64,000 nucleotides of DNA, taken from contig CP036424.1 in assembly GCA_007745835.1 (NCBI GenBank), positions 638,501 through 702,500 of the forward strand. Direction: 5' to 3'. Both the position numbers and the translations under genes were made by a program. This stretch comes from Planctomycetes bacterium MalM25 (GTDB taxonomy: Bacteria; Planctomycetota; Planctomycetia; Pirellulales; Lacipirellulaceae). Below are positions 34,815 to 43,694 of the stretch, piece by piece. The notes beneath the pieces were generated by a model. That model saw only the letters and a list, made by a program, of their open reading frames with translations, was not told where the DNA came from and searched no databases. Position 1 is the stretch's first letter; each line of letters begins with the position of its first letter.

Positions 34815-34915
34815 ATGGTGTGTCGATTGGCGTAGGGAGGGGCGGTTCATGCCAATACGCGGCACGATACCGCATCGTTCGCCGCGGGGCAGCAGCTGTT
34901 GATGGCCTGCCATCC

Positions 34916-34947
34916 CTGTAGGAGGCGTCGGAGACGCCTCGCTACAG
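34916..34947. terminator. Hairpin at the end of the SLC13 transporter gene
   Basis: CTGTAGGAGGCGTC at 34916-34929 pairs with GACGCCTCGCTACAG ending at 34947, with a GGA loop and one unpaired base. It begins three bases beyond the transporter's stop on the minus strand, so it probably terminates that transcript. Its sequence resembles intergenic repeats, although no second copy is seen here. Confidence 0.65.
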
Positions 34948-34949
34948 AA

Positions 34950-36896
34950 TCAGAAGCCCCAGATCCCGCCGATCAAGGCGACCCCCGCCACCGCGATCAC
35001 CGCTGCGAGCGGTCCGCCGACGCGGAGGAAGTCCCGGGGGTGGTAGCCGCCCGGGCCCATGACCATGAGGTTGGTCTGGTAGCCGATCGGCGTGGCGAAG
35101 CTGAGCGACGCCGCCACGGCGACCGCCAGGATAAAGGGCCGTGGGTTGTAGCCAGCCTGGGCGGCGATGCCGATCGAGATCGGGATCATCAGCGTGGCGA
35201 CCGCGGCGTTGGTGATGCACTCGGTCATCAGCATCGACAGGAGATAGACCACCGCCAGCAGCAGCCAGGGCAGGGCGGCCTCCGAGACCGGCGCCGCCTG
35301 AACGATGGTGACCACGCCGTCGGCGAGCCACTTAGCGGCGCCGCTCTCGTCCAGCGCGTTGCCCAGGCCGATCGCCGCGGCGATCGTGATGAGCACCTGC
35401 AAGTCGACCGCGCCGCGGGCCTGGTTGGTCGACAGGCAACGCGTGCCGACCATCAGCACCACCGCCGCGAAAGCCGCGAGCGGTTGGGCGAAACGCGTCA
35501 GCCACGCGGGCCCGTCGCCCGGGTCGGCGCCGTTCCAGTCGATCGACATCGCGACCAGCCACCCGAGCAGCAACAAGAAGATGCCGCCGGCGACCAGCGC
35601 CCGGTCGTGCCGGCGGGCGGAGGAGCCGCCGACCTGGCTGACCAGGAAGAAGTCGCGGCTGTTGCGGTAGGTCTCGACGAACCCCGAGCGGGCCTGCAGC
35701 AGCAGGGTGTCACCCGCTTGCAGGCGGATGTCGCCGATCTTGGTCCCCAGCCGCTCGCCGCCGCGGTGCACCGCGACGATCGCCGCGTTGTAGCGCTGGC
35801 GAAAATTGGCGTCGCGGACCGTGCGGCCAATCACCGGCGAGGTCCGCGACAGCACCGCCTCGGCCAGCTGGCGGCGAGCCCGCTCGGCGGGGCGGAACTC
35901 GTAGGTGATGTCGGCCGCCGGCACGAGGCCCGGGATCCGCTCCAGGTCGGCGATCGTCCCCACGACCCCCGTGAAGACCATCCGGTCGTGCGCCTGGATC
36001 ACGTCGCCCGGCGTGACGGGCGTGATCACCTCGGCGCCCCGGCTGATCTCGATGAGGAAGAGCCCCGGCAGCTGCCGGAGCCCCGCCTCCTCGACTGTCT
36101 TGCCCACGAGGGCGCAGCCCGGCTGGACCATCATCTCCACAAGGTACTCGCGCCGGCTCTCGCCCAGGTCCTCGATCAGGTCGCGCCGGTTCGGCAGCAA
36201 CCGGGGCGCGACCCAGATCAAGTAGGCGATGCCCAGCAGCGCCAGCGGAACGCCGGCGTAGCCGATCTCGAGCAGGCCGATCGGATGAGCGTTGTCGTAG
36301 AAGGCCGGCGGCACGGAGTCGGCCGCCTGGTCCATCTGCTCCGCCATCCGCGCGCGGATCTTGGCCAGCTGTGCGTTGCAGACGAGCGTGGTGCTCGTGC
36401 CGATCACCGTGCCGACGCCCCCCAGGATCGTCAGGTAACTGAGCGGCATCAGCAGCCGCGACGGGGAGACCTTCCGCTTGCGGCACCAATCGATCACCAC
36501 CGGGGCGAGCATCGCCACGAGCGGCGTGTTCAGCACGAAGGCCGAGGTGGGCGCCACCAGGGTCAGCCGCCACAGGGCGGCCCGTTCGGTCGTCGCCGAG
36601 CCGAGCAGCCAGCCGCCGATCCAGTCGAGGGCGCCGGTGGTCCGCAGCCCCGCGGCGGCGGCGAAGAGGGCCCCGATCAGCAGGACCGGGCCGCTGGCGA
36701 AGCCGGCGAGGGCCTTCTCGGGCGAGATCGCCCCCCCGAGGGTCACCACCACCAGACCCGCCAGAAAGAGCAGGTCGACCGGCAGCGCCCGGCGGACCAT
36801 GAGCGTGACGAACACCCCGGCGACGACGGCGATCGCCAGCCCCCCCACGCCGGTGAGCGGCTCGTGCGCGGCGGCGGCAAGAAAGGGGGAGAGCAT
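34950..36896 (-). CDS. SLC13 family permease with two RCK_C (TrkA-C) domains
   Basis: A 648-residue transporter of the divalent-anion:sodium symporter/ArsB-like fold. Membrane segments fill residues 15-200 (with the conserved SYLTILGGVGTVIGTSTTLV) and 430-648 (LSMLMTECITNAAVATLMIPI; SFATPIGYQTNLMVMGPGGY). Between them lie two soluble RCK_C domains, at about 246-310 (PGCALVGKTVEEAGLRQLPG) and 345-405 (VIGRTVRDANFRQRYNAAIV), which usually bind a regulatory ligand. Likely substrates are sulfate, dicarboxylates or similar anions; the sequence does not settle which. Divergent from the giant VWA gene. Confidence 0.92.
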   Translation of the reverse strand: MLSPFLAAAAHEPLTGVGGLAIAVVAGVFVTLMVRRALPVDLLFLAGLVVVTLGGAISPEKALAGFASGPVLLIGALFAAAAGLRTTGALDWIGGWLLGSATTERAALWRLTLVAPTSAFVLNTPLVAMLAPVVIDWCRKRKVSPSRLLMPLSYLTILGGVGTVIGTSTTLVCNAQLAKIRARMAEQMDQAADSVPPAFYDNAHPIGLLEIGYAGVPLALLGIAYLIWVAPRLLPNRRDLIEDLGESRREYLVEMMVQPGCALVGKTVEEAGLRQLPGLFLIEISRGAEVITPVTPGDVIQAHDRMVFTGVVGTIADLERIPGLVPAADITYEFRPAERARRQLAEAVLSRTSPVIGRTVRDANFRQRYNAAIVAVHRGGERLGTKIGDIRLQAGDTLLLQARSGFVETYRNSRDFFLVSQVGGSSARRHDRALVAGGIFLLLLGWLVAMSIDWNGADPGDGPAWLTRFAQPLAAFAAVVLMVGTRCLSTNQARGAVDLQVLITIAAAIGLGNALDESGAAKWLADGVVTIVQAAPVSEAALPWLLLAVVYLLSMLMTECITNAAVATLMIPISIGIAAQAGYNPRPFILAVAVAASLSFATPIGYQTNLMVMGPGGYHPRDFLRVGGPLAAVIAVAGVALIGGIWGF

Positions 36897-37238
36897 GGAC
36901 GAAGGGTTGCTGGAGCCCGGGATTTCGGGGGTTCGGGCTTATCGTAGATCGCCCCGATCGACCCCGCGCGGCTCGCCGCGAGCCGCCGGCCGACCGCGAC
37001 CGCTACAATCGACCCAAACGGCAAGTTGAAATGGCTGATTTCTGGTGGAAGGGCTTCTGACAGGCGGATAAGATAGAGGCTCTTGGCTAAATACGCAGCC
37101 GGCAACGGTTTGCGCCGCCAGGATTACATCGTGACCTGGAGGGATGCGGGGTGGCACGCCTCGCGGCCGAGGGAAACGTTGTACGGACCAGAGTTTCTAG
37201 AGACCTCCCGGCTTTCCCCACGCGGAGCAGCCCGAAAG
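36897..37238. other. 342-bp divergent intergenic region
   Basis: Carries the promoters of the SLC13 transporter (minus) and the giant VWA protein (plus). The stretch 37018-37080 is clearly less GC-rich than its surroundings and could hold a promoter. The VWA frame is open from 37083 but the region before 37239 has no conserved or signal-like sequence. Confidence 0.5.
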
Positions 37239-40200
37239 ATGACGATTACGACGCCCCTCAGCCGGTTGGCGGCTGGAACCCTCGTTGGCGCGCTGCTGTT
37301 GGCCGGCGCCGTTTCGACGGCCGTGGCCGATGACCTCCAGCTGCGGGTCTTCGACTCGCCCGAGGGTCAGCGGTACTACGCCGCCAGCTTCGGCCCGGTT
37401 GCAGCGAGTTCGCGACCCACGCCGATCGACGTGGTGATCGTCGTCGACACCTCGGCCAGCCAGGTCGGTCCCTTCCGCAAGACGGCCCTCGCCGCCGTCG
37501 AGGCGTGCCTCGCCAGCCTGCACCCGCAGGACCGGGTCGAGCTGCTCGCCGCGGACCTCGACGCGACGCCGCTCACCGAGGGCCCCGTCGCCCCGGGCGA
37601 AGCCGACATGACCGCATCGCTCGATTCGCTGCGTGGCGTGACGCCGCTGGGCGCGTCGGCCATGCGGGATACGATCGAGTCGGCCGCCGACTTGCTCGCC
37701 CGCCGCGAGGGCGACCGCCCCCGCGCCGTGATCTACCTGGGCGACGGCGTCTCGATGGACGGCGCCCAGCTCACCGGCGAATGGGCCGCCACCGCCAGCA
37801 TGTTGCGGCGCGACCGCGTGGCGGTCTCCAGCTTCGCCGTTGGCCCGAAACGCAACCCCGCCCTCCTGGCCGCCCTCGCGAACTACACGGGCGGCAACCT
37901 GTACGTCGACGAGCCCGGGATGGCCTCCGGCGATGACCAGGCAGCCCGCCGCGGCGCTCAGGTCGGCCGCGTGCTGGCCGATTGGGCGCACGCCGAGGTG
38001 GTGTGGCCCGAGTCGGCCACCGCCAACGACGCGGTCCTCTCCGCCTTCCCGGCCGAGATGCCCCCGCTCCGCAGCGACCGCGACACGATCGTTATCGGCC
38101 AGATGAAGCCGGGCGCCCCGACGCTGGCGGTCGACGCCCTCACCGGCGGCGAGACGCTCGCCTGGTCGGCCGAGGCGCCCGCCTCGAACGAAGACAACGC
38201 CTACCTCGTAACGCTGGTCGAGTCGGCCCGCGCCGACGGCGGCCTCTCGCTCACGACGCTCGGTTCGTCCGGCCTCACCGAGACGGCCCGCGCCATCCGC
38301 CACGAGACCGACCAGCTGACCCGCCTCGCGGAGCAAGCCGTCGCCCTGGGCGACGCCGAGGGCGCCGCCCGTATCAGCCAGGCCGTCCTCCGCCGCGACC
38401 CGGGCAACCTCCGGGCGAAGACGGTCCAGCAGAGCGATTCGGAAGAGGGCCTCAGCCTGATCCGCACCGCCCAGCTCGAGGTGGTCGAGCCCCAGCCGGC
38501 CGACCCGTTCAGCGCCCCGGCCCTGCCCGCCCCACAGCAAGCGGCTCCGGTCGAGCCCGCCTTCGAAGACCAGGGTTACTACCCGCCGTCGGAGGTGGTC
38601 GTCGATGGCCGCTTCCTCAACGGGGTCGATCGCAACCGGAGCGTGATGGCTCAGCTGCTTGAGAAGGAAGTCCAGAACTCGGTCGTCGACGCCCGTGAGC
38701 TGATGTCGTCCGACCCGGAGCAAGCGACCCAGTCGCTGAAGCTGATGCTCGAGAGCATCGAGCGGGCGCCGGAACTGGTCGCCTCGGTGAAGGCCGGCCT
38801 GGTCGACAAGCTCCAATCGGCCCTCCGCGAAGCGGCCCGCCAGGCCGTCATCAAGGACGACCTCGACCGCCAGGCCCAAGAGAACCTGGCCGCCGCCGAA
38901 GAGCGTCGTCTGCTGCTCGACCGCATGGCGTTGCGTCGTGAGCGGATGAAGCAGCTCGTCGAGCGCTTCAACGCCCTGATCGACGAGCGCCGCTTCGCCG
39001 AAGCGACCGAGGTCGCTCTGATCACCGAAGAGCTCGACCCGGACGGCGTGGTGCCGCGGGTCGTCCGCGTCTGGGGTGAACAGAAGCGATACCACGAACT
39101 GAACCAAGAGCTCCGCAACCGCCGGGCCGCGATGTACCTGGAGACCATGGCCCAGGTCGAGCTCTCCGCCGTACCGTTCCCGGACAACGTGCCGATGGTC
39201 TACCCGGACGCCGAGCGCTGGCGTGAGATCACGGCTCTCCGCGAGAAGTACAAGGCGGTCGACGTCGCGGGCGAGAGCCCCTCGGAGAAAGCGATCACCG
39301 AGGCCCTGGCCAGCCCACTCCCCGCGGGTGGACTCGACTTCCAAGAGGGCACGCCCCTGGAAGAGGTCGTCGACTACCTGCGGACCGAGTACGAGATCGA
39401 GATCGTGCTCGACAACCTCGCGCTCGACGAGCTGGGCCTCGGTCCGGACGAGCCGATCGAGGTGAACCTGCGCAACGTCTCGCTCCGTTCGGCCCTCCGC
39501 CGGATGCTCGAACCGCTCGAACTGACCTACGTGATCGACGATGAGGTGCTCCTCATCACCACCGAGGACGAAGCCCTCACCAAGCTGAGCGTGAAGGTCT
39601 ACCCCGTGGCCGACCTGGTCATCCCGATCCCCATCGCCCAGCCGGGCGGCGGAGCCGGTCTGGGTGGCGGCGGTGGCGGCGGCGGTGGCGGCCTGGGCGG
39701 CGGCGGCGGTGGCGGCCTCGGCGGTGGAGGCGGTGGCCAAGGCGGCGGCGGCTTCGGCGGTGGCGGCGGCGCGTTCAGCGTCCCCTCCGACGCCCAGCCG
39801 GTGCGCCTCACGCAGCGGAGCTTCCGCGTCCTGAGCATCGACGAAGAACAACCGGCCGAGACCCCCGAGGCGGCGGTCGAGGCCGCTCCCGCGGTGAGCG
39901 ACTCCCTCTGGCTCCCCTCGCCCGACGCCGTGTCGGCCGAGTGGGACACGGTCCTCACCAAGCCCGAAGCGACCCCCGCCGCGGTCCGCCAAGCGACCCG
40001 CCGGCTGATGAAGCAGAAGCGTTACGGCGACACGGCGGAGCTGATCTCCGCGGCGATCCGCGCCGGCCAACAGCAGGCGTGGATGTACGAGTCGCTCGGC
40101 ATCGCGATGCAACTCAGCGGCGCCGAGGCGCCAGCCGTCGAGCGGGCTTTCCTGTCGGCCGCTGATCTGGCCAACGAGCCGAGCCAACTGGTCGCCATCG

Positions 40201-41360
40201 CCGACTACCTCGCCGGCATGGGGATGGACCGTCGCGCGGTGCAGGTCTACCGCATGGCGCTCGGCCGCGCCCCGCTGCTCCAAGAGATCCTCGGCCCCGC
40301 CCTGGCGGCCGCCAAGCGTTCGGATGACGCCAAGTCGCTCCGCTGGGTGACGACCGCCATCCTCGAGCGGACTTGGTCGCGTGAGCTCCAGGCGATCGCC
40401 GACGAGGCCGACCTGGTGAGCAAGTCGCTCCTCGGTCGCCTCGAAGCGGAGGGCGACGCCCGCCTCGCCGAGCGTTACCGCGCCGAGCTGGCCGAGGCCC
40501 GCCGCCGCGACTGCGTGGTGAAGATCACCTGGACCGGCGACGCCGACATCGACCTCGCCATCAAAGAGCCGACCGGCGGCGTCTGTTGGGCGGGAGCCCA
40601 GCGCACCTCGGGCGGCGGCGTGCGGGTCGAGGGTTCGGCCGACGCCTCCGACGGCGCGGTCCACACCGAAACGTACGAATGCCCCCGCGCCTTCGCGGGC
40701 GACTACGAGGTGCTGATCAGCAAGATCTGGGGCGAGGTGGTCGCCGACGCGGTGAACGTGGAGATCACGGTCGCCGCCGGCACGCCCGCCGAGACGACCC
40801 AGTCACGCCAGATCAAGCTGGCCGACGACGGCCGCGCGAAGGCCGAGTTCAACGCCCCCGTCGGACGCCGCGCCGAGCCGATCGCCGAGCACCAGCTCGC
40901 CGACGCCCTGCAGCGGCAGGACGCGATCAACCGTTCGGTGGTCGCCCAGCAGCTCAGCTCGATGGCCGACGAGTCGAACGTCTCGCTCCGACCCGAGCAG
41001 CGGCGCCGCCGGCGCCAGGCGCTCGCGGGCGCCGGAGCGGTCGGCTTCCAGCCGATCATCCAGACCCTCCAAGAGGGTGTCCAGCTCGGCGCCCAGGCGG
41101 TGGTCTCCGCGGACCGACGCTACGTCCGCGTCACGCCGACGCCCGTCTTCTCGGTCATCGGCGACGTCGCCCAGTTCACCTTCTCCGGCGGCGGCGTGAA
41201 CCCGGCGACCGCGTTCGCCGCGGCGGCGGGAGCCCAGGCCGACCCGACCGGCTTTGGCGTCGGCCAAGGTGGCGCCGGCGGCGGTGGCCTCGGAGGTGGT
41301 GGTGGTCTCGGCGGCGGCGGTGGCGGCCTGGGCGGTGGTGGCGGTGGTGGAGCCTTCTGA
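37239..41360 (+). CDS. Giant exported VWA protein with STN-like segment, Gly-rich linkers and DUF2135-like region
   Basis: A 1373-residue exported protein, starting with a signal peptide (PLSRLAAGTLVGALLLAG). A von Willebrand A domain lies at about 63-235 with a perfect MIDAS DTSAS (70-74). A helical middle follows (about 470-690), including the charged coiled-coil-like AAEERRLLLDRMALRRERMK. Residues 698-775 resemble the secretin/TonB short N-terminal (STN) fold (GTPLEEVVDYLRTEYEIEIV, VSLRSALRRMLEPLELTYVI). A nearly pure Gly segment lies at about 799-845, TPR-like helices around 900-1080, a DUF2135-like beta domain at 1091-1207 (ITWTGDADIDLAIKEPTGG) and a second Gly-rich tail. The domain mix suggests a large envelope assembly or adhesion protein; function is unknown. 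Confidence 0.85.
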   Translation: MTITTPLSRLAAGTLVGALLLAGAVSTAVADDLQLRVFDSPEGQRYYAASFGPVAASSRPTPIDVVIVVDTSASQVGPFRKTALAAVEACLASLHPQDRVELLAADLDATPLTEGPVAPGEADMTASLDSLRGVTPLGASAMRDTIESAADLLARREGDRPRAVIYLGDGVSMDGAQLTGEWAATASMLRRDRVAVSSFAVGPKRNPALLAALANYTGGNLYVDEPGMASGDDQAARRGAQVGRVLADWAHAEVVWPESATANDAVLSAFPAEMPPLRSDRDTIVIGQMKPGAPTLAVDALTGGETLAWSAEAPASNEDNAYLVTLVESARADGGLSLTTLGSSGLTETARAIRHETDQLTRLAEQAVALGDAEGAARISQAVLRRDPGNLRAKTVQQSDSEEGLSLIRTAQLEVVEPQPADPFSAPALPAPQQAAPVEPAFEDQGYYPPSEVVVDGRFLNGVDRNRSVMAQLLEKEVQNSVVDARELMSSDPEQATQSLKLMLESIERAPELVASVKAGLVDKLQSALREAARQAVIKDDLDRQAQENLAAAEERRLLLDRMALRRERMKQLVERFNALIDERRFAEATEVALITEELDPDGVVPRVVRVWGEQKRYHELNQELRNRRAAMYLETMAQVELSAVPFPDNVPMVYPDAERWREITALREKYKAVDVAGESPSEKAITEALASPLPAGGLDFQEGTPLEEVVDYLRTEYEIEIVLDNLALDELGLGPDEPIEVNLRNVSLRSALRRMLEPLELTYVIDDEVLLITTEDEALTKLSVKVYPVADLVIPIPIAQPGGGAGLGGGGGGGGGGLGGGGGGGLGGGGGGQGGGGFGGGGGAFSVPSDAQPVRLTQRSFRVLSIDEEQPAETPEAAVEAAPAVSDSLWLPSPDAVSAEWDTVLTKPEATPAAVRQATRRLMKQKRYGDTAELISAAIRAGQQQAWMYESLGIAMQLSGAEAPAVERAFLSAADLANEPSQLVAIADYLAGMGMDRRAVQVYRMALGRAPLLQEILGPALAAAKRSDDAKSLRWVTTAILERTWSRELQAIADEADLVSKSLLGRLEAEGDARLAERYRAELAEARRRDCVVKITWTGDADIDLAIKEPTGGVCWAGAQRTSGGGVRVEGSADASDGAVHTETYECPRAFAGDYEVLISKIWGEVVADAVNVEITVAAGTPAETTQSRQIKLADDGRAKAEFNAPVGRRAEPIAEHQLADALQRQDAINRSVVAQQLSSMADESNVSLRPEQRRRRRQALAGAGAVGFQPIIQTLQEGVQLGAQAVVSADRRYVRVTPTPVFSVIGDVAQFTFSGGGVNPATAFAAAAGAQADPTGFGVGQGGAGGGGLGGGGGLGGGGGGLGGGGGGGAF

Positions 41361-41424
41361 GGCGCCCCGTCCGTACAGCCCCCAACCCCGGTCACCCCCA
41401 ACCCCGGTCAACGGGCAAGCCTAG

Positions 41425-42159
41425 TCAGCGGGCGATCGCCGCGTGCTGTTTGTCGCGGATCTGCGCGAGGCCCTCGATCGCTAGGCTCAACAGCCCGTCG
41501 AACTGCCCGCGGCTGAAGGTGGCGCCCTCGCCGCCCCCTTGGACTTCGATGAGGTCGCCCGAGCCGACGCCCACGACGTTCATGTCGACCGCCGCGGTCG
41601 AGTCTTCCGGGTAGTCCAGGTCGAGCACCGGCTCGCCGTTAACGAGCCCAACGCTCACCGCGCCGAGCGTGTCGGTGAGCGGCCCGCCGGCGCCGATGAG
41701 CTTCGCCGGGTCGAAGCTGGGCGCGCCCTCCTCGTCGGTCAGCGTGGCGAGCGCGTCGTGCAGGGCGATCCAGCCCGCCGTGATGCTCGCGGTGCGGGTG
41801 CCGCCGTCGGCTCGGAGCACGTCGCAGTCGACGGTGAGGGTCCGCTCGCCGAGCGCCTCGAGGTCGATCCCCGCGCGGAGCGAGCGGCCGATGAGCCGCT
41901 GGATCTCGGTCGAGCGCCCGTCCGTCTTGCGTGCCTTGCGTGGGCTGGTGGAGCCGGGCAGCATGTTGTACTCGGCGGTGACCCAGCCGCGGCCCTTGCC
42001 GGCGAGCCAGGGGGGCGTGTCGGCGCCGACGCTCGCGGTGCAGAGGATCGTGGTGTTCCCCCACTCGACCAGCACACTGCCGGCCGCCGCGGAGGCGTAG
42101 CCGCGGGTGAACTTGAGAGAGCGGAGTTGGTTCGGCGCGCGGCCGTCGTGGCGTGGCAT
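41425..42159 (-). CDS. rph: Ribonuclease PH
   Basis: Phosphorolytic 3'-5' exoribonuclease that trims tRNA 3' ends. The 244 residues begin PRHDGRAPNQLRSL and contain GSVLVEWGNTTILCTASV, GWVTAEYNMLPGST, the RNA/phosphate-binding SLRAGIDLEALGERTL with DCDVLRADGGTRTASI, and the active-site region VDMNVVG. The start at 42159 is where homologs begin; an upstream frame to 42288 is not conserved. It is the last gene of the minus-strand arg cluster, 40 bp after a small orphan. Confidence 0.95.
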   Translation of the reverse strand: MPRHDGRAPNQLRSLKFTRGYASAAAGSVLVEWGNTTILCTASVGADTPPWLAGKGRGWVTAEYNMLPGSTSPRKARKTDGRSTEIQRLIGRSLRAGIDLEALGERTLTVDCDVLRADGGTRTASITAGWIALHDALATLTDEEGAPSFDPAKLIGAGGPLTDTLGAVSVGLVNGEPVLDLDYPEDSTAAVDMNVVGVGSGDLIEVQGGGEGATFSRGQFDGLLSLAIEGLAQIRDKQHAAIAR

Positions 42160-42199
42160 AGTGTATCGAGTGGCTAGGGCTGACGGCGACAGAACCGTT

Positions 42200-42721
42200 T
42201 CAGAAGTTGGACTTGTGCCAGACTCTAAGGGCTCCGCTCTCTTTGTTGTAGACCGCGAAAAAATGCTCACCGTCGTTGCCGCGATCATGCAGGCTAAAGA
42301 ATGAGCTTATGAACATCTGAGCATCTTCGTCGGTGTCGGATCGCCACCAAGTTGGTTGTCGGCGTTCGAACATCTCGGGCGTTGGCAACTCCCAATCGAT
42401 CGACTCCAAGTCCAATTCATCGATGACGAGTTCGAGTTGATCCGGCTTGATATCAAGTCGCCAGAGATACTCCTCGTCGAGAAAGAAGTCACGCGCGCCG
42501 ATGCTGTAGACACGCGGCCTCTTTGCGTTTTCCTGACCTAGTTGCTTCGTCAAGACTTTTAGCGAGTAGGGCCAGCCTTCGGAGGCATAGATCTCTCCTG
42601 TCCCGGTAAGACGGTACGAGAAGCGTTCGACTAGCCAGTGCAGCGTACCGAGTAAGACGCATATCGTGGTAACGATCGCGAGCAGCGTTCGCGTCTTGAA
42701 TCGGGGCTTCAAACTGATCAC
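42200..42721 (-). CDS. Single-pass membrane protein, unknown, less GC-rich
   Basis: A 173-residue protein with one N-terminal membrane helix (TLLAIVTTICVLLGTLHWLV) after a basic start (KPRFKTRT), then an acidic, Trp/Glu-rich soluble part (DELDLESIDWELPTPEMFERR, WWRSDTDEDAQMFISSFFSL). The 'RF..RTLL' start followed by a helix is a pattern I have seen in planctomycete orphans. Codons are visibly less GC-rich than in argF and rph. Its GTG start is directly adjacent to the argF stop, so it may be read in the arg transcript. No family or function can be given. Confidence 0.6.
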   Translation of the reverse strand: MISLKPRFKTRTLLAIVTTICVLLGTLHWLVERFSYRLTGTGEIYASEGWPYSLKVLTKQLGQENAKRPRVYSIGARDFFLDEEYLWRLDIKPDQLELVIDELDLESIDWELPTPEMFERRQPTWWRSDTDEDAQMFISSFFSLHDRGNDGEHFFAVYNKESGALRVWHKSNF

Positions 42722-43645
42722 TCACGCCCCGTGTGCCGCCAGCAACCACACGAGCACGCCCTTTTGGGCGTGCATGCGGTTGCCGGCCTGTTCGACGATG
42801 ACGCTCCGCTCGTGGTCCATGACGCCATCGGTCACCTCCTCGCCCCGGTTGGCGGGGAGGCAGTGCATGAAGATCGCGTCGTCCGGGGCCGCGGCGAAGA
42901 GCGACTCGTTCACCTGGTAGGCGGCGAAGTCACGGCGACGCTGCTCCTTCTCCTTCTCCTGGCCCATGCTGACCCACACGTCGGTGTAGATCGCCGCGGC
43001 GCCGGCGGCGGCCTCCCGCGGGTCATCGACGACCGAGAGCTTTACCTCGGGGTGCTTGGTCTTGAGCGTATCGAGGAAGACGGGGTCCATCACGTAACCC
43101 GCGGGGCTGGCCATGACGAACTCGACGCCTAGCTTGGCGCAGCCGCGGGCGAGGCTCACCGCGACGTTGTTGCCGTCGCCGATCCAGGCGAGCTTGCGGC
43201 CGCTGAGCGAGCCGAACCGCTCGCGGATGGTGAACAGGTCGGCGATCGCCTGGCAGGGGTGCGACTCGTCGGTCAGGCCGTTGATGACCGAGCAGGTCGC
43301 GTGCTGGGCGAACTCGGTGACGGTCTCGTGCCGCTTGCTGCGGATGACGACCACGTCGACCATTTGCGACAGGACACGCGAGAAGTCCTCCATCGATTCC
43401 CGGTCGCCGCCGAAGCCGGTGTCGGCGCCCAGCATGAGGCTCCCGCCCCCCAGGTGCGCCATGCCCGACTCGAAGCTGACGCGTGTCCGCAGCGACTGCT
43501 TCTCGAACAGCAGCGCGAGCATCCGCCCCGGCAGGAGCGGCTCGCGCACGCCCTCGCGGAACTTGCTCTTCAGGTCGGCGGTGATCGCGAAGATCGTCTC
43601 GAGCTCGGCGGCCGAGACGTCGTCGAGGGTGATGAGGTGACGCAT
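42722..43645 (-). CDS. argF: Ornithine carbamoyltransferase
   Basis: Makes citrulline from ornithine and carbamoyl phosphate. The 307 residues contain the carbamoyl-phosphate site in the form SLRTRVSFE (most family members have STRTR), GADTGFGGDRESMEDFSRVL, the HPCQAIADL motif, the ornithine-loop region and HCLPANRGEEVT near the C-terminus. The length fits. It follows argD by about 50 bp on the minus strand. The Leu-for-Thr change in the phosphate loop is seen in some OTCase branches, but a different carbamoyl acceptor cannot be excluded from sequence alone. Confidence 0.93.
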   Translation of the reverse strand: MRHLITLDDVSAAELETIFAITADLKSKFREGVREPLLPGRMLALLFEKQSLRTRVSFESGMAHLGGGSLMLGADTGFGGDRESMEDFSRVLSQMVDVVVIRSKRHETVTEFAQHATCSVINGLTDESHPCQAIADLFTIRERFGSLSGRKLAWIGDGNNVAVSLARGCAKLGVEFVMASPAGYVMDPVFLDTLKTKHPEVKLSVVDDPREAAAGAAAIYTDVWVSMGQEKEKEQRRRDFAAYQVNESLFAAAPDDAIFMHCLPANRGEEVTDGVMDHERSVIVEQAGNRMHAQKGVLVWLLAAHGA

Positions 43646-43694
43646 TATCGAATGCGGAATGGGGAAGGGGGAATGCGGAATCCGTTGCGGAGGG

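Noticed and set aside
39634..39774. Short-period repeat that could be mistaken for a CRISPR or tandem array
   Set aside because: It is GGC/GGT codon repetition encoding a poly-Gly segment in frame with the VWA protein; no spacer pattern.
37197..40664. 1155-codon open frame on the minus strand opposite the VWA gene
   Set aside because: It is the mirror of a GC-rich coding gene; it has no ribosome site, no signal, no conserved motif, and the plus-strand gene has clear domains.
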